Assembly (NCBI GenBank): GCA_018716975.1
Contig: DVJE01000008.1
Coordinates: 1 to 64,000, forward strand
DNA length: 64,000 nucleotides
From: Candidatus Gallacutalibacter stercoravium
GTDB taxonomy: Bacteria > Bacillota > Clostridia > Oscillospirales > Acutalibacteraceae
Reading direction: 5' to 3'
Part shown: positions 1-8,005 of the stretch, piece by piece
Layout of the letters: each line of letters opens with the position of its first letter
How positions within the stretch are numbered: position 1 is the first letter of the stretch
Translations under genes and position numbers: made by a program
Notes under the pieces: generated by a model
The model's input: the letters and a program-made list of their open reading frames with translations, nothing else
The model's database searches: none
What the model was told of the DNA's origin: nothing

Positions 1-1063
1 TGTAGGTTTGTCAATGAAGTGTTACACATGAGAGAAACTAGATAAAACTTGTTTAGGAGACCGCCAGTTAAGAGGCCGCATAGGGAAATGGTTGTAAGCC
101 CGTTCGCGAACAGCAAGTTGGTTTTTGAAATCATCGAAGGAGTAGAAACGGTGAGAGGCATAGAACTCCTCATTGTCTTTTCGGTGGCTGCGCTCTACTT
201 TGCCGTTGTGTCTTGGTGTGTAAGGACGGATAAGTTTATGACGAATGCCCATACGTTTCAGTTCCAGTTCAAACAGCGTAGGTTTATCATTTCCCCGTGG
301 TAACAGACGATTGGTAAATTCCGAGCCGTTATCTGTCTGGACGCATTCAATGGCATAAGGGAACTTTTCCGCGACATGGCGAAGAAAAACAGCGGAAGTA
401 TAGGTATTATGTTCGGGGAAGGCTTCTAGATAGCGGAAGCGGCTGTATTCATCCAGAAAGGTGTATTGAAACCATCTAGTTCCCTTTTCCTGCCCAACTA
501 TGCAGACATCCGGCACAAACTTCACATCGATCTGCACACGCTGGCCGGGATATTGCATCTGTTCATAGGGCTTGGGGATGTATTTGGGGTTAGGCAGTTT
601 TGCCGCCATAGCACCATGTTTCCGCAGAAAGCGGTACAGGCCGGAAATAGAACGGGTATATCCGCGTTGGCGCAGCTTTACCCAGAATACAACGATTCCG
701 GTATTGGGATTTCTACGGCGCATATTTAAGATGAGTTTGATTTCTTCTGGAGTATGTTGATTAGGATGGCTGTGGGGACGATGGGAATGGTCGGCCAGCG
801 ACTCAAGTGTGCCATCGTAGCGTTTACGCCAACGGTAGATATATTGGCGGTTTAAGTGATAGCGGATAGCTGCTTTTGTCACACCATGTTCCAGAGAATA
901 TTCTATTACCGCTTGCCGAAACCGCATGGTTTGTGTTATCTTATTCATAGCAAATAGGATGACCTTCTTTCGGTTTGGTGTGAGCAACTTAACCTTAACA
1001 CAGGTCTTTCCTATTTGCTATCTTTTTTATCCCCTTCTGTCACACTTCATTGTAACTCCTACA
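1..1063 (-). mobile_element. IS481-like insertion sequence, apparently complete
   Basis: The element is bounded by imperfect terminal inverted repeats. Bases 1-25 match the reverse complement of bases 1039-1063 at 20 of 25 positions; both begin TGTAGG and share an AATGAAGTGT block. It encloses one transposase gene on the minus strand. Length near 1.06 kb, TGT ends and a single DDE transposase fit the IS481 family. The left flank lies outside the window, so a target-site duplication cannot be checked. Confidence 0.8.
22..948 (-). CDS. IS481-family-like DDE transposase
   Basis: Transposase that would cut and join the ends of its own IS element. The N-terminal ~60 residues form a helix-turn-helix (VTKAAIRYHLNRQYIYRWRKRY), followed by an rve integrase-core domain. 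The DDE triad is visible: D in QIDVKFV, D in QTDNGSEF, and E in GKVERSHRKD, with the distal E set in a PYTPRHNGKVER context typical of IS481/IS3-type cores. I start it at ATG 948 (308 aa); the frame stays open to a TTG at 987, which has an AAGG motif just upstream, so the longer form is possible. It appears intact, with no internal stop. It overlaps no other gene. Confidence 0.85.
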   Translation of the reverse strand: MNKITQTMRFRQAVIEYSLEHGVTKAAIRYHLNRQYIYRWRKRYDGTLESLADHSHRPHSHPNQHTPEEIKLILNMRRRNPNTGIVVFWVKLRQRGYTRSISGLYRFLRKHGAMAAKLPNPKYIPKPYEQMQYPGQRVQIDVKFVPDVCIVGQEKGTRWFQYTFLDEYSRFRYLEAFPEHNTYTSAVFLRHVAEKFPYAIECVQTDNGSEFTNRLLPRGNDKPTLFELELKRMGIRHKLIRPYTPRHNGKVERSHRKDNEEFYASHRFYSFDDFKNQLAVRERAYNHFPMRPLNWRSPKQVLSSFSHV

Positions 1064-1370
1064 AGGCCCCGTTTTTCAATGTGGAAAAATACTTGAACAA
1101 GATGCGTTGAAAAATTTATTGTAAGAGGGTATGATGAAAAAGGCAACAAAGATATGTTAGGATTAACCTTTTATCCACGAAACAGGCGTTAAGAGCGTTA
1201 CAGTACGGTTTCGATATAAACTGCCGAGAAGGTGTGGCAATCCCGCCAACCGTTGGCGTAAAGATAGAGATAGACGCAATCGGGCGAACTGGCTTGCAAA
1301 TGACGGGCTTGCGGCATTGAATGGGACTTATGATATTTGATTTCAATGCGCGAAAACAAAGAAGGTATAT
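1064..1370. other. Intergenic region between IS and orphan gene
   Basis: No convincing gene. A 15-base palindrome lies at 1244-1258 (CGCCAAC-C-GTTGGCG), which could be an operator. I found no remnant of a coding sequence broken by the IS and no clear promoter for the downstream gene. Confidence 0.4.
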
Positions 1371-2489
1371 ATGAGACGTTTTCATTATTTTCTTTATGAT
1401 AATTACGCTCAAAGTCAAGTGAAGCAAACGAAAGATGATCCTCGTTTCGCTTTCGGAGAAAACACAGATGCCGTACTGACAACGATAGTAGAAAAGCAAC
1501 CAGGTTATTGCAGTTATGGGGAGCTGTGCGGCAAGAGCTCAACGAACATCATAGATAACTTCATTCATATTGGGTTACTTCGCCGTGACGGTCCGGCGGT
1601 TTTGCTAGATACGCCTGTTTTTGTGCACGAGGATGTTGCGCATTTACGCTGCTGTTTTGCAAAAGGTGTTGCCCATATGGCAGAATGCTTGCAAACAAGA
1701 AAAAATGACTTTTACCAGTTGGCCAATTGTTTCGGTAATGGTTTCCCGCCAGAAGTGAACCTTTACCATATTCTATGCGGCGCTATCTTGGATGGATGCT
1801 TTTTTGAATATATCAGTAAACGTGGTTTGGTATCTACCTCGCGGCTTCATCGTTCAGGTTTAGATTATCTCACCATTATTTATGAACAAACCCCGGCACT
1901 GGATAGTTTTTCAAAAGAATTGTTGTGTTCTTACAATCGTTTTTCGGATGGGTTAAGGTCTTTACAATCCTTTGGGGACGCGGATGGAGACAGAGTAGAT
2001 TTTTTTCGCTTTATGTGCCAAAAGAGATTGGAAACGCTCCCCGCAACCTTAACAAAAATAGGGGCCTTATGGGATTCGCTTGCGTCGGACGACAAGAAAA
2101 AGCAATTATTGGATGAAGCGCAACGATTTATAGAAACAGGAACGTGCGATCATATGTGTTATTTGCTGCTGTCTTTTTTCGGTTATATAAAAGATGGTAA
2201 AATAGCGGTACCTATCTATGTCAAAGAACATCAAGCTTTGATGGCTGCATTGGAACAATTGACCGAGGAATGCATTTATGAGGATATGAAGTGCTTGTTG
2301 ACCATGCCGGAGATCATCTCACCTCTGCTATGCAGCAAACATGGAGTGAACCAAAAAGAGATTGCAAATGAGCTGTATCATATTGTATTTGGGCAACTAA
2401 ACGAAGAGTTGGTCGCTTGCGGTTTTGTGGCCCAACCCAACCGATATCCTAAAGAAGGCCGTTATTTGCAATCCATAGAAATCATGTAA
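1371..2489 (+). CDS. Protein of unknown function, 372 aa
   Basis: I do not recognise the family. The ATG at 1371 has a good ribosome-binding site (GAAGG about 5 bases upstream). The protein is soluble-looking, with no signal peptide or membrane segment. Near residues 45-75 the stretch GELCGKSSTNIIDNFIHIGL resembles the helix-turn-helix part of a winged helix, and a second similar stretch lies near the C-terminus (GVNQKEIANELYHIVFGQLN). Cysteines are frequent (about a dozen) but not in a clear zinc motif. It stands alone, next to an insertion sequence, and ends before the hairpin at 2572-2598. A DNA-binding or regulatory role is a guess only. Confidence 0.6.
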   Translation: MRRFHYFLYDNYAQSQVKQTKDDPRFAFGENTDAVLTTIVEKQPGYCSYGELCGKSSTNIIDNFIHIGLLRRDGPAVLLDTPVFVHEDVAHLRCCFAKGVAHMAECLQTRKNDFYQLANCFGNGFPPEVNLYHILCGAILDGCFFEYISKRGLVSTSRLHRSGLDYLTIIYEQTPALDSFSKELLCSYNRFSDGLRSLQSFGDADGDRVDFFRFMCQKRLETLPATLTKIGALWDSLASDDKKKQLLDEAQRFIETGTCDHMCYLLLSFFGYIKDGKIAVPIYVKEHQALMAALEQLTEECIYEDMKCLLTMPEIISPLLCSKHGVNQKEIANELYHIVFGQLNEELVACGFVAQPNRYPKEGRYLQSIEIM

Positions 2490-2560
2490 AGGGAACAGGA
2501 TTTGCTCTATATATTTAGGAATAATTGAAAAGATAGCGTTAGGCTATAGCGATAACTCCC

Positions 2561-2598
2561 CTAAAAAGCGTGGGCCGCTCTGCTTTTGCGAGCGGCCC
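2561..2598 (-). terminator. Hairpin between convergent genes
   Basis: Perfect 9-bp stem GGGCCGCTC / GAGCGGCCC with a 9-base loop. A T run follows it only on the minus strand (ACGCTTTTT), so it best terminates minus-strand transcription leaving the ferredoxin operon. It may also act weakly for the convergent plus-strand gene. A second inverted repeat (GCCTGCATC at 2618-2626, GATGCAGGC at 2651-2659) lies nearer that operon. Confidence 0.55.
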
Positions 2599-2748
2599 AA
2601 AATATATGTCATAACATGCCTGCATCATAAGAATAACGAAAAACGGAACGGATGCAGGCGCGGGATTTCAGCGGGTATCCGTTGTAGGGTTGCTGTTCAC
2701 AGGCTGATTCGTGAAAAGAAAGCCGTTTGGCGGTTCGTTGCGGTTTTG

Positions 2749-3447
2749 CTAAATTTCATCCAAGATTCTTCCGTCTGTAGAGATGGTTACCACCCGCCAG
2801 GGAATAAATTTGCCGCTTGCCTGTAATGCTTTTTTTACTGCATTTTCAATTCCGCCGCAGCACGGCACCTCCATGCGCACAACCGTTACACTTTTGATAT
2901 TGTTGCCTGCTAGGATTGCTGTCAATTTTTCGAAGTAATCCCCTTCGTCTAATTTGGGGCAACCGATCAGTGTAATATGCTTGCGAATGAAATCGTTGTG
3001 AAAATTTCCGTATGCATAAGCGCTGCAGTCTGCTGCTACCAATAGGTTGGCGCCATCAAAGTACGGGGCGTTGATAGGAACTAACTTAATCTGCACCGGC
3101 CATTGTGTAAGCTGGCTGGGCGCCTCTTGTGCTATTGGCGCAGGGCATTCGCGCTGAATGGTTTTTGACTGTGTGCCGGGGCAACCGCAAGGCAATTTGC
3201 CCTGTGCCGCTTTGGCCTTGGAAGCGAGGACTGCTGCTTCGTTATAAGAGGGGGCTTCCCGCTCCTCAAATGTAATTGCTTGCGTAGGGCAAGCGGGCAA
3301 ACAGTCGCCAAGGCCGTCGCAGTAATCCTCACGGGTTAGCTTGGCTTTGCCGTTCACCATTTCAATTGCTCCCTCGTGGCAGGCGGCGGCACAGGCGCCG
3401 CATCCATTGCATTTTTCTTCGTCAATTTTAATGATTTTTCGAATCAT
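2749..3447 (-). CDS. Two-[4Fe-4S] ferredoxin-domain redox protein
   Basis: Electron-transfer protein of 232 aa. The N-terminal 65 residues carry a bacterial ferredoxin domain with Cys motifs CNGCGACAAAC and CDGLGDCLPACP, binding two [4Fe-4S] clusters. The remaining ~165 residues form a second domain with further Cys pairs (PCGCPG, PCCGG), of the kind seen on ferredoxin-like proteins encoded near Crp/Fnr regulators and hybrid-cluster genes in Clostridia; no hcp gene lies here. ATG 3447 has an AGGAG site 8 bases upstream. Its start overlaps the end of the upstream TIGR04076-like gene by 20 bases, so the two form an operon driven from the Crp/Fnr-controlled intergenic region. Partner enzymes are unknown. 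Confidence 0.85.
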   Translation of the reverse strand: MIRKIIKIDEEKCNGCGACAAACHEGAIEMVNGKAKLTREDYCDGLGDCLPACPTQAITFEEREAPSYNEAAVLASKAKAAQGKLPCGCPGTQSKTIQRECPAPIAQEAPSQLTQWPVQIKLVPINAPYFDGANLLVAADCSAYAYGNFHNDFIRKHITLIGCPKLDEGDYFEKLTAILAGNNIKSVTVVRMEVPCCGGIENAVKKALQASGKFIPWRVVTISTDGRILDEI

Positions 3448-3706
3448 CCTCTAAACTCCTCTCAATTTTAAAAATGTTTATCACGTCGCAATCCGGGCAA
3501 CAAAAGCAAACTTCACCATTTCGCGCCTTGGGCGGCGAACCACCATACCGCATGATGTCAATATACGGAAAAGCAACGTGCATTGCCATAGGGCAAAGTT
3601 TTCCTCGTTCTGTGTCGTAATCGAAGGTGTCGCCGATTTTGTGTCCTCTGTGGCACGGCTGCTCGCCTTTCTTGCCGATTAGCGTTATTTTGATTTTGGG
3701 CTGCAT
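3428..3706 (-). CDS. TIGR04076-like small Cys-containing protein
   Basis: Short protein of 92 aa that matches my recollection of the TIGR04076 family: an N-terminal KIKITLIGKKG strand, then CHRGHKIGDTF, then CPMAMHVAFPYIDIMRYGG, ending CPDCDVINIFKIER. Its conserved cysteines suggest metal or cluster binding, but no activity is known to me. ATG 3706 is preferred because AGGAGG lies 8 bases upstream; an upstream extension to 3763 has no such site and would run into the regulatory palindromes. First gene of a two-gene operon with the ferredoxin. Confidence 0.8.
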   Translation of the reverse strand: MQPKIKITLIGKKGEQPCHRGHKIGDTFDYDTERGKLCPMAMHVAFPYIDIMRYGGSPPKARNGEVCFCCPDCDVINIFKIERSLEDDSKNH

Positions 3707-3746
3707 ATGCGCAACCTCCTTTTTGCATGGTTGACTTTCTAAACGC

Positions 3747-3775
3747 ATTATATTATGATACAAACAACAATTCTG
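3747..3775 (-). promoter_or_regulatory. Promoter of the TIGR04076/ferredoxin operon
   Basis: A perfect minus-strand -10 box TATAAT lies at 3752-3747. The -35 position (3775-3770) reads CAGAAT, far from consensus, which suggests dependence on an activator. The start would fall near 3740. Confidence 0.6.
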
Positions 3776-3788
3776 TTGTATTTACAAC
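3764..3788. promoter_or_regulatory. Overlapping palindromic operators, probably for the Crp/Fnr regulator
   Basis: Two perfect dyads overlap: ACAACA-ATTC-TGTTGT (3764-3779) and GTTGTA-TT-TACAAC (3775-3788). With a start near 3740, the second is centred near -41.5 of the minus-strand promoter, the usual class II activator position; the first covers the poor -35. The same sites lie just ahead of the regulator's own ribosome-binding site, so autoregulation is likely. Confidence 0.6.
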
Positions 3789-3803
3789 GCAAGGGGATTG
3801 GCT

Positions 3804-4463
3804 ATGAAAAAATACTTGCAGATCCTTAGCCACACGCAATTGTTTAAAGGCCTTGGTGAAGGCGAAATATCTGGCATGCTAAGTTGCTTGGATGCAAGAT
3901 CCCACACGTATCACAGGGGGGAGTACGTCTTTCGTCAAGGGGAATATGTGCGCGATATTACCCTTTTAGTGCGTGGAAAATTACACATCCAAAGAGATGA
4001 TTATTGGGGCAACAGCAATATTATCAGCGCTGTAGATGTGGGAGAAATGTTCGGAGAAGCCTATCTTGCCCCCAACAGCGGCGCTATTTTAAATAACGTA
4101 GTAGCTGTGGAGGACAGCACGGTGCTCTTTTTCGACGCGCGAAAGGTTATTACCACCTGTTCGTCAGCTTGCAAATATCACGCTATGGTGGTGCAAAATT
4201 TGTTTTTTGCCATATCGGATAAAAATAGAAAGCTTGTGCAAAAGCTCGGCCACATGTCGCACCGTACGACGCGAGAAAAATTGATGTCTTATTTGTCGGA
4301 GGAATCCAACCGCCAAAACAGCGCGACCTTTGTCATCCCCTTTAACCGCCAGCAGCTTGCCGATTTTTTATCTGTAGACCGCAGCGCAATGTCTCATGAA
4401 CTTTGTAAAATGCGGGATGATGGACTGATCTTATTTGAAAAAAGTAAATTTACGTTGATTTGA
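3804..4463 (+). CDS. Crp/Fnr-family transcriptional regulator
   Basis: Transcription factor of 219 aa. Residues ~10-125 form a cyclic-nucleotide-type beta barrel (YHRGEYVFRQGEYVRDITLLVRGKL ... GEMFGEAYL); residues ~145-219 form the winged helix with recognition helix around LADFLSVDRSAMSHELCKMRDDGLI. It lacks the Arg-rich cAMP pocket pattern of enteric Crp, so the ligand is unknown. Two Cys (CSSACK) sit in the dimer-helix region, but the N-terminal four-Cys FNR cluster motif is absent. ATG 3804 with AAGGGG about 7 bases upstream is better than TTG 3798. It is divergent from the ferredoxin operon and probably controls it through the palindromes between them. Confidence 0.88.
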   Translation: MKKYLQILSHTQLFKGLGEGEISGMLSCLDARSHTYHRGEYVFRQGEYVRDITLLVRGKLHIQRDDYWGNSNIISAVDVGEMFGEAYLAPNSGAILNNVVAVEDSTVLFFDARKVITTCSSACKYHAMVVQNLFFAISDKNRKLVQKLGHMSHRTTREKLMSYLSEESNRQNSATFVIPFNRQQLADFLSVDRSAMSHELCKMRDDGLILFEKSKFTLI

Positions 4464-4760
4464 AAAAGAGTTTGTTACTGGAATAACTTGTTTCTAGGCT
4501 TTTTATGTCAGGCTGTTAGGCTTGTTTTGCGATTTGCACTTTGCACAGATGGGCTTTTTCCGCATTTCACCGGTGTGTTTGGCAGCAGAATGAAAAACGA
4601 ACCGTTTACATTCTGAGCGTTTCAGGCAAGCCGGCCCGCAAAGGCCGGTATTACAGTCTATAAAAATGATGTGAGGGGCAACAGACAAGGCGGCATCGGG
4701 TATGGGGGCGCAAGTGCCCGGCAGAACCGTAAGTCATGTTGCAAAAGGAGGTAACCATTT
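4464..4760. other. Intergenic region upstream of the methyltransferase
   Basis: Just under 300 bases. It holds a 6-bp hairpin (CCGGCC at 4631-4636, GGCCGG at 4643-4648) without a T run. A minus-strand open frame of 61 codons (4503-4688) is Cys-rich (CNTGLCGPAC, CAKC) but would start at TTG with no ribosome-binding site, so I do not call it a gene. Confidence 0.35.
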
Positions 4761-5963
4761 ATGTCAACAGCAATCGTCACCTTAAAAAAGGGCGAGGGGC
4801 GTTCGCTAAAGCAGGGCGGCCCTTGGATATATGACAATGAAATATCCGGCATCACGGGCGAAGTGGAAGACGGCGACGTGGTGCAGGTGCAGGATTTTAA
4901 CGGTTATCCGCTGGGGCAGGGATTTCTCAACCGAAAGTCTAAGCTGACGGTGCGTATGATGACCCGAGATCCCAACGCCCGGATAGACGAGGATTTTATT
5001 CGCATGCGGCTGAAAAACGCCTGGGAATACCGCAAGAAAGTGGTAGATACTGGCAGCTGCCGGTTGGTGTTTGGCGAAGCGGACTTTTTGCCCGGCATTG
5101 TGGTGGACAAATTTTCTGATGTGCTGGTGGTAGAATCCCTGGCGCTGGGGATTGAGCGTTTTAAGCCCATGATTGTTGCCATCCTCAAAGAGCTGTTGGC
5201 CCAGGACGGGATTGCCGTTCGGGGCGTTTATGAACGCAGCGACGCAAAGGTTCGTTTGCGGGAGGGGATGGAGCGCTATAAGGGTTTTATTGGCGAACCC
5301 TTTGACACAAAGGTAGAAATAGAAGAAAACGGTGTGCGCTATTATGTGGATGTAAAAGAAGGCCAAAAGACGGGCTTTTTTCTAGATCAAAAATATAACC
5401 GCCAGGCGGTGGCGCGGCTTTGCGCCGGCGCGCAGGTGTTGGATTGTTTTACCCACACCGGCTCTTTTGCCCTAAACGCAGGAATGGCGGGGGCGGCGCA
5501 TGTGCTGGGGGTAGACGCCTCTGAACTGGGCGTAGCCCAAGCCAGAGAAAACGCAGCGCTTAACGGCTTGCAGGATCGGGTGGAATTTATGTGCGCCGAT
5601 GTTTTCGATCTGCTGCCGGAACTGGAACGCAAGGGCGAGAAATTTGATGTGGTGATTTTGGATCCGCCGGCCTTTACCAAGTCCAGAAATTCGGTGAAAC
5701 AGGCGGTTAAGGGTTATCGCGAAATCAACCTGCGTGCGATGAAGCTGGTGAAGGACGGCGGCTATCTGGCCACCTGTTCCTGCTCTCATTTTATGGATTA
5801 TGCGCTGTTTACCCAAACCGTTGGGCAAGCGGCAAGAAATGTTCACAAACGTTTGCGCCAGGTGGAATTTCGCACGCAGGCGCCGGATCATCCCATTTTG
5901 TGGGCAGCAGAGGATTCTTATTATCTCAAATTCTATATTTTTCAAGTGTGCGATGAAAAATAA
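4761..5963 (+). CDS. rlmI: RlmI-like 23S rRNA cytosine-C5 methyltransferase
   Basis: Class I SAM-dependent rRNA methyltransferase, 400 aa, the usual size for the RlmI/YccW group. Residues 1-80 form a PUA domain (GPWIYDNEISGITGEVEDGD). A central EEHEE-like domain follows, with GFFLDQKYNRQAV. The Rossmann methyltransferase domain has LDCFTHTGSFAL (SAM loop), VDASELGVAQA, and the DPPAFTKS catalytic loop; the CSCSH strand carries the expected cysteines. AAAGGAGGT lies a few bases ahead of ATG 4761. It is monocistronic, ended by the terminator at 5984. The exact target base is inferred from family resemblance. Confidence 0.88.
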   Translation: MSTAIVTLKKGEGRSLKQGGPWIYDNEISGITGEVEDGDVVQVQDFNGYPLGQGFLNRKSKLTVRMMTRDPNARIDEDFIRMRLKNAWEYRKKVVDTGSCRLVFGEADFLPGIVVDKFSDVLVVESLALGIERFKPMIVAILKELLAQDGIAVRGVYERSDAKVRLREGMERYKGFIGEPFDTKVEIEENGVRYYVDVKEGQKTGFFLDQKYNRQAVARLCAGAQVLDCFTHTGSFALNAGMAGAAHVLGVDASELGVAQARENAALNGLQDRVEFMCADVFDLLPELERKGEKFDVVILDPPAFTKSRNSVKQAVKGYREINLRAMKLVKDGGYLATCSCSHFMDYALFTQTVGQAARNVHKRLRQVEFRTQAPDHPILWAAEDSYYLKFYIFQVCDEK

Positions 5964-5983
5964 TATTTGTGTGCCTAAAGGGG

Positions 5984-6017
5984 CCGTCCTGCGTTTTATA
6001 CAGGGCGGTTCTTTTTT
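5984..6017 (+). terminator. Intrinsic terminator of rlmI-like gene
   Basis: Stem CCGTCCTG (5984-5991) with CAGGGCGG (6001-6008), one G-U pair, followed by TTCTTTTTT. Confidence 0.8.
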
Positions 6018-6109
6018 GCCGCGCAGATGTTAGCTTGCGCTTAAAAAAGAAGTAAGGGAGTGGTGAAGATATAAATTCTTGCGAAATTACTGATTTTCTT
6101 CAGACGACA

Positions 6110-6137
6110 TTGTCATTTCTAATTTATTTTTTATAAT
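6110..6137 (+). promoter_or_regulatory. Sigma-A promoter of the ABC exporter
   Basis: TTGTCA (6110-6115), 16-base spacer, perfect TATAAT (6132-6137), 39 bases ahead of the ATG. Confidence 0.7.
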
Positions 6138-6175
6138 AAAAGGTAAGAACAACAAGAAAGCGGTGTGGCTAGAAT

Positions 6176-7918
6176 ATGAAGTTATTGTGGCAGCTGGGCA
6201 AAGAAGCGGGCCGGTATAAAGGGCTGTATGTTATTGCGGTTTTGTCTACCTTTGCCCTAACATTGGTAAACCTAGCGGCGCCCAAGGTGCTTTCGGCCAT
6301 GACGGCGGTGGTAGAGCAGGGCGGTGCGGCAGATCCGGTGCGGGAAATAGGCCGCCTTACTATACTGCTGGTTGGGCTGTATTTATTACGCGTTCTGTTT
6401 CGTTTTTTGAGCAACTATTTGGCCCACAAGGCGGCTTGGAATTTGGTGGAGGAAATGCGCCGGCGGGTATATTCCCACATACAAAGCCTATCGATGAGTT
6501 TCTTTCACGACAAGCAGACCGGTGATTTAATGAGCCGGGTGGTCAACGATACGGCTAATTTTGAACTGTTATACGCCCATCTGATCCCCGAAATGATCAC
6601 CAATGTGGTAACCGTGGTGGGGGTTACGGTTGTTTTGCTGTCCATCAACGTGCAGCTGACCCTGCTTACCTGTATTCCTATTCCTTTCATTTTATTGGGT
6701 GGCTGGATCTTTTCTACGAAAGTGCGGCCTAATTTTAAAATTTCTCAACGGGCGCTGGCAGATTTAAACGCCAAACTACAGGATAATTTTTCGGGTATTC
6801 ACGAGATTCAGGCTTTTGATCAAGAGGATTATGAAAACGGCCAAATCCATGCGCGCACCCGGGTTTTTACGAAAGCGATGCTGCATGCGCTGAAACTCAG
6901 CGCGGTGTTTCATCCCTGCGTTGAATTCTTGTCCTCGGTGGGAACGGTGATTGTAGTGGGCGTGGGGGGCCTGCTGGCCTTGCAGGCGCAGCTGTCGGTT
7001 TCGGATATTGTAGCGTTTTTGCTCTATCTCTCGCTGTTTTACACGCCGGTTTCCGGCTTAGCCCGTTTGATGGAGGATGCGCAAAACACCTTCGCCGGCG
7101 CGGAGCGCGTTATGGAGATTTTGCAAACCCAGCCCGAAATACACGATGAACCCCAAGCGCAAGAGATCTCCAGCGCCCAGGGCGCCATTGCTTTTGAGCA
7201 TGTAGATTTTTCTTATCAAGAGGGCTCGGCGGTACTGCAAGATATTTCTTTTTCTTGCCGGCCGGGTCAAATGGTGGCGCTGGTGGGGCCCACCGGCGTT
7301 GGGAAAACTACGTTAACCCAACTTATCCCGCGTTTTTACGATCCCACCCGGGGCCGCGTTTTGCTAGACGGCAAGGATGTGCGCACACTCACCCTGAAGA
7401 GCCTTCGGGCGCAAATTGCGCCCGTGCTGCAAGATACCTTTTTGTTTAACGGCACCATTGCGGATAATATTCGCTACGCCTGCCCAGAGGCAGGGGATCA
7501 GCAGGTGCAAGAGGCGGCCCGCGCCGCGCGCATTCACGACGATATTATGGCCATGCCCAACCAGTACCAAACGCAGGTGGGGGAGCGGGGGTTGCGCCTG
7601 TCCGGCGGGCAAAAGCAGCGCATCGCCATAGCGCGGGCTATTTTGCGCCAAGCGCCGGTTATTATTTTAGATGAAGCCACAGCCTCGGTGGATATGGAAA
7701 CCGAGCGCCGGATTCAGCAGGCCATTGGAGAACTGGCGGGCAAGCGCACCATTGTTGCCATAGCCCACCGGCTTTCTACGATACGCAATGCCGATCTGAT
7801 TCTGGTTTTGCAGCAAGGGCGCATCGTGCAGCGGGGCACCCACCAAGAATTGTTGCGGCAGGAGGGTCTGTACCGCCGGTTATATGATGCGCAGAGCAAA
7901 GAGGATGTGCCGGCCTAA
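6176..7918 (+). CDS. ABC exporter half-transporter (permease-ATPase fusion)
   Basis: MsbA/LmrA-type exporter subunit of 580 aa. Residues 1-320 hold six membrane helices of an ABC transmembrane type 1 domain. The nucleotide-binding domain follows: Walker A GPTGVGKTT near residue 370, Q-loop VLQDTFLF, signature LSGGQKQR near 475, Walker B VIILDEAT, D-loop SVD, and switch His in AIAHRLS. One such subunit would homodimerise, as no partner half-transporter is adjacent. Lipids, drugs or peptides are possible substrates; nothing nearby decides. The ribosome-binding site is weak. Likely exported function at the cytoplasmic membrane. Confidence 0.93.
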   Translation: MKLLWQLGKEAGRYKGLYVIAVLSTFALTLVNLAAPKVLSAMTAVVEQGGAADPVREIGRLTILLVGLYLLRVLFRFLSNYLAHKAAWNLVEEMRRRVYSHIQSLSMSFFHDKQTGDLMSRVVNDTANFELLYAHLIPEMITNVVTVVGVTVVLLSINVQLTLLTCIPIPFILLGGWIFSTKVRPNFKISQRALADLNAKLQDNFSGIHEIQAFDQEDYENGQIHARTRVFTKAMLHALKLSAVFHPCVEFLSSVGTVIVVGVGGLLALQAQLSVSDIVAFLLYLSLFYTPVSGLARLMEDAQNTFAGAERVMEILQTQPEIHDEPQAQEISSAQGAIAFEHVDFSYQEGSAVLQDISFSCRPGQMVALVGPTGVGKTTLTQLIPRFYDPTRGRVLLDGKDVRTLTLKSLRAQIAPVLQDTFLFNGTIADNIRYACPEAGDQQVQEAARAARIHDDIMAMPNQYQTQVGERGLRLSGGQKQRIAIARAILRQAPVIILDEATASVDMETERRIQQAIGELAGKRTIVAIAHRLSTIRNADLILVLQQGRIVQRGTHQELLRQEGLYRRLYDAQSKEDVPA

Positions 7919-8005
7919 CGCTTTAGGCAAAGAAGGTTAAGCCGATACATATAAAGTGTAAATTTCACAGGAATACCTGTGTAACAAAGAAAGGATGATA
8001 GTTTC

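Noticed and set aside
49-760. Plus-strand frames across the transposase gene
   Set aside because: Shadows of the minus-strand transposase, which has an intact DDE triad.
4503-4688. Cys-rich 61-codon minus-strand frame
   Set aside because: TTG start without a ribosome-binding site; part of the Cys content comes from a CCGGCC hairpin.
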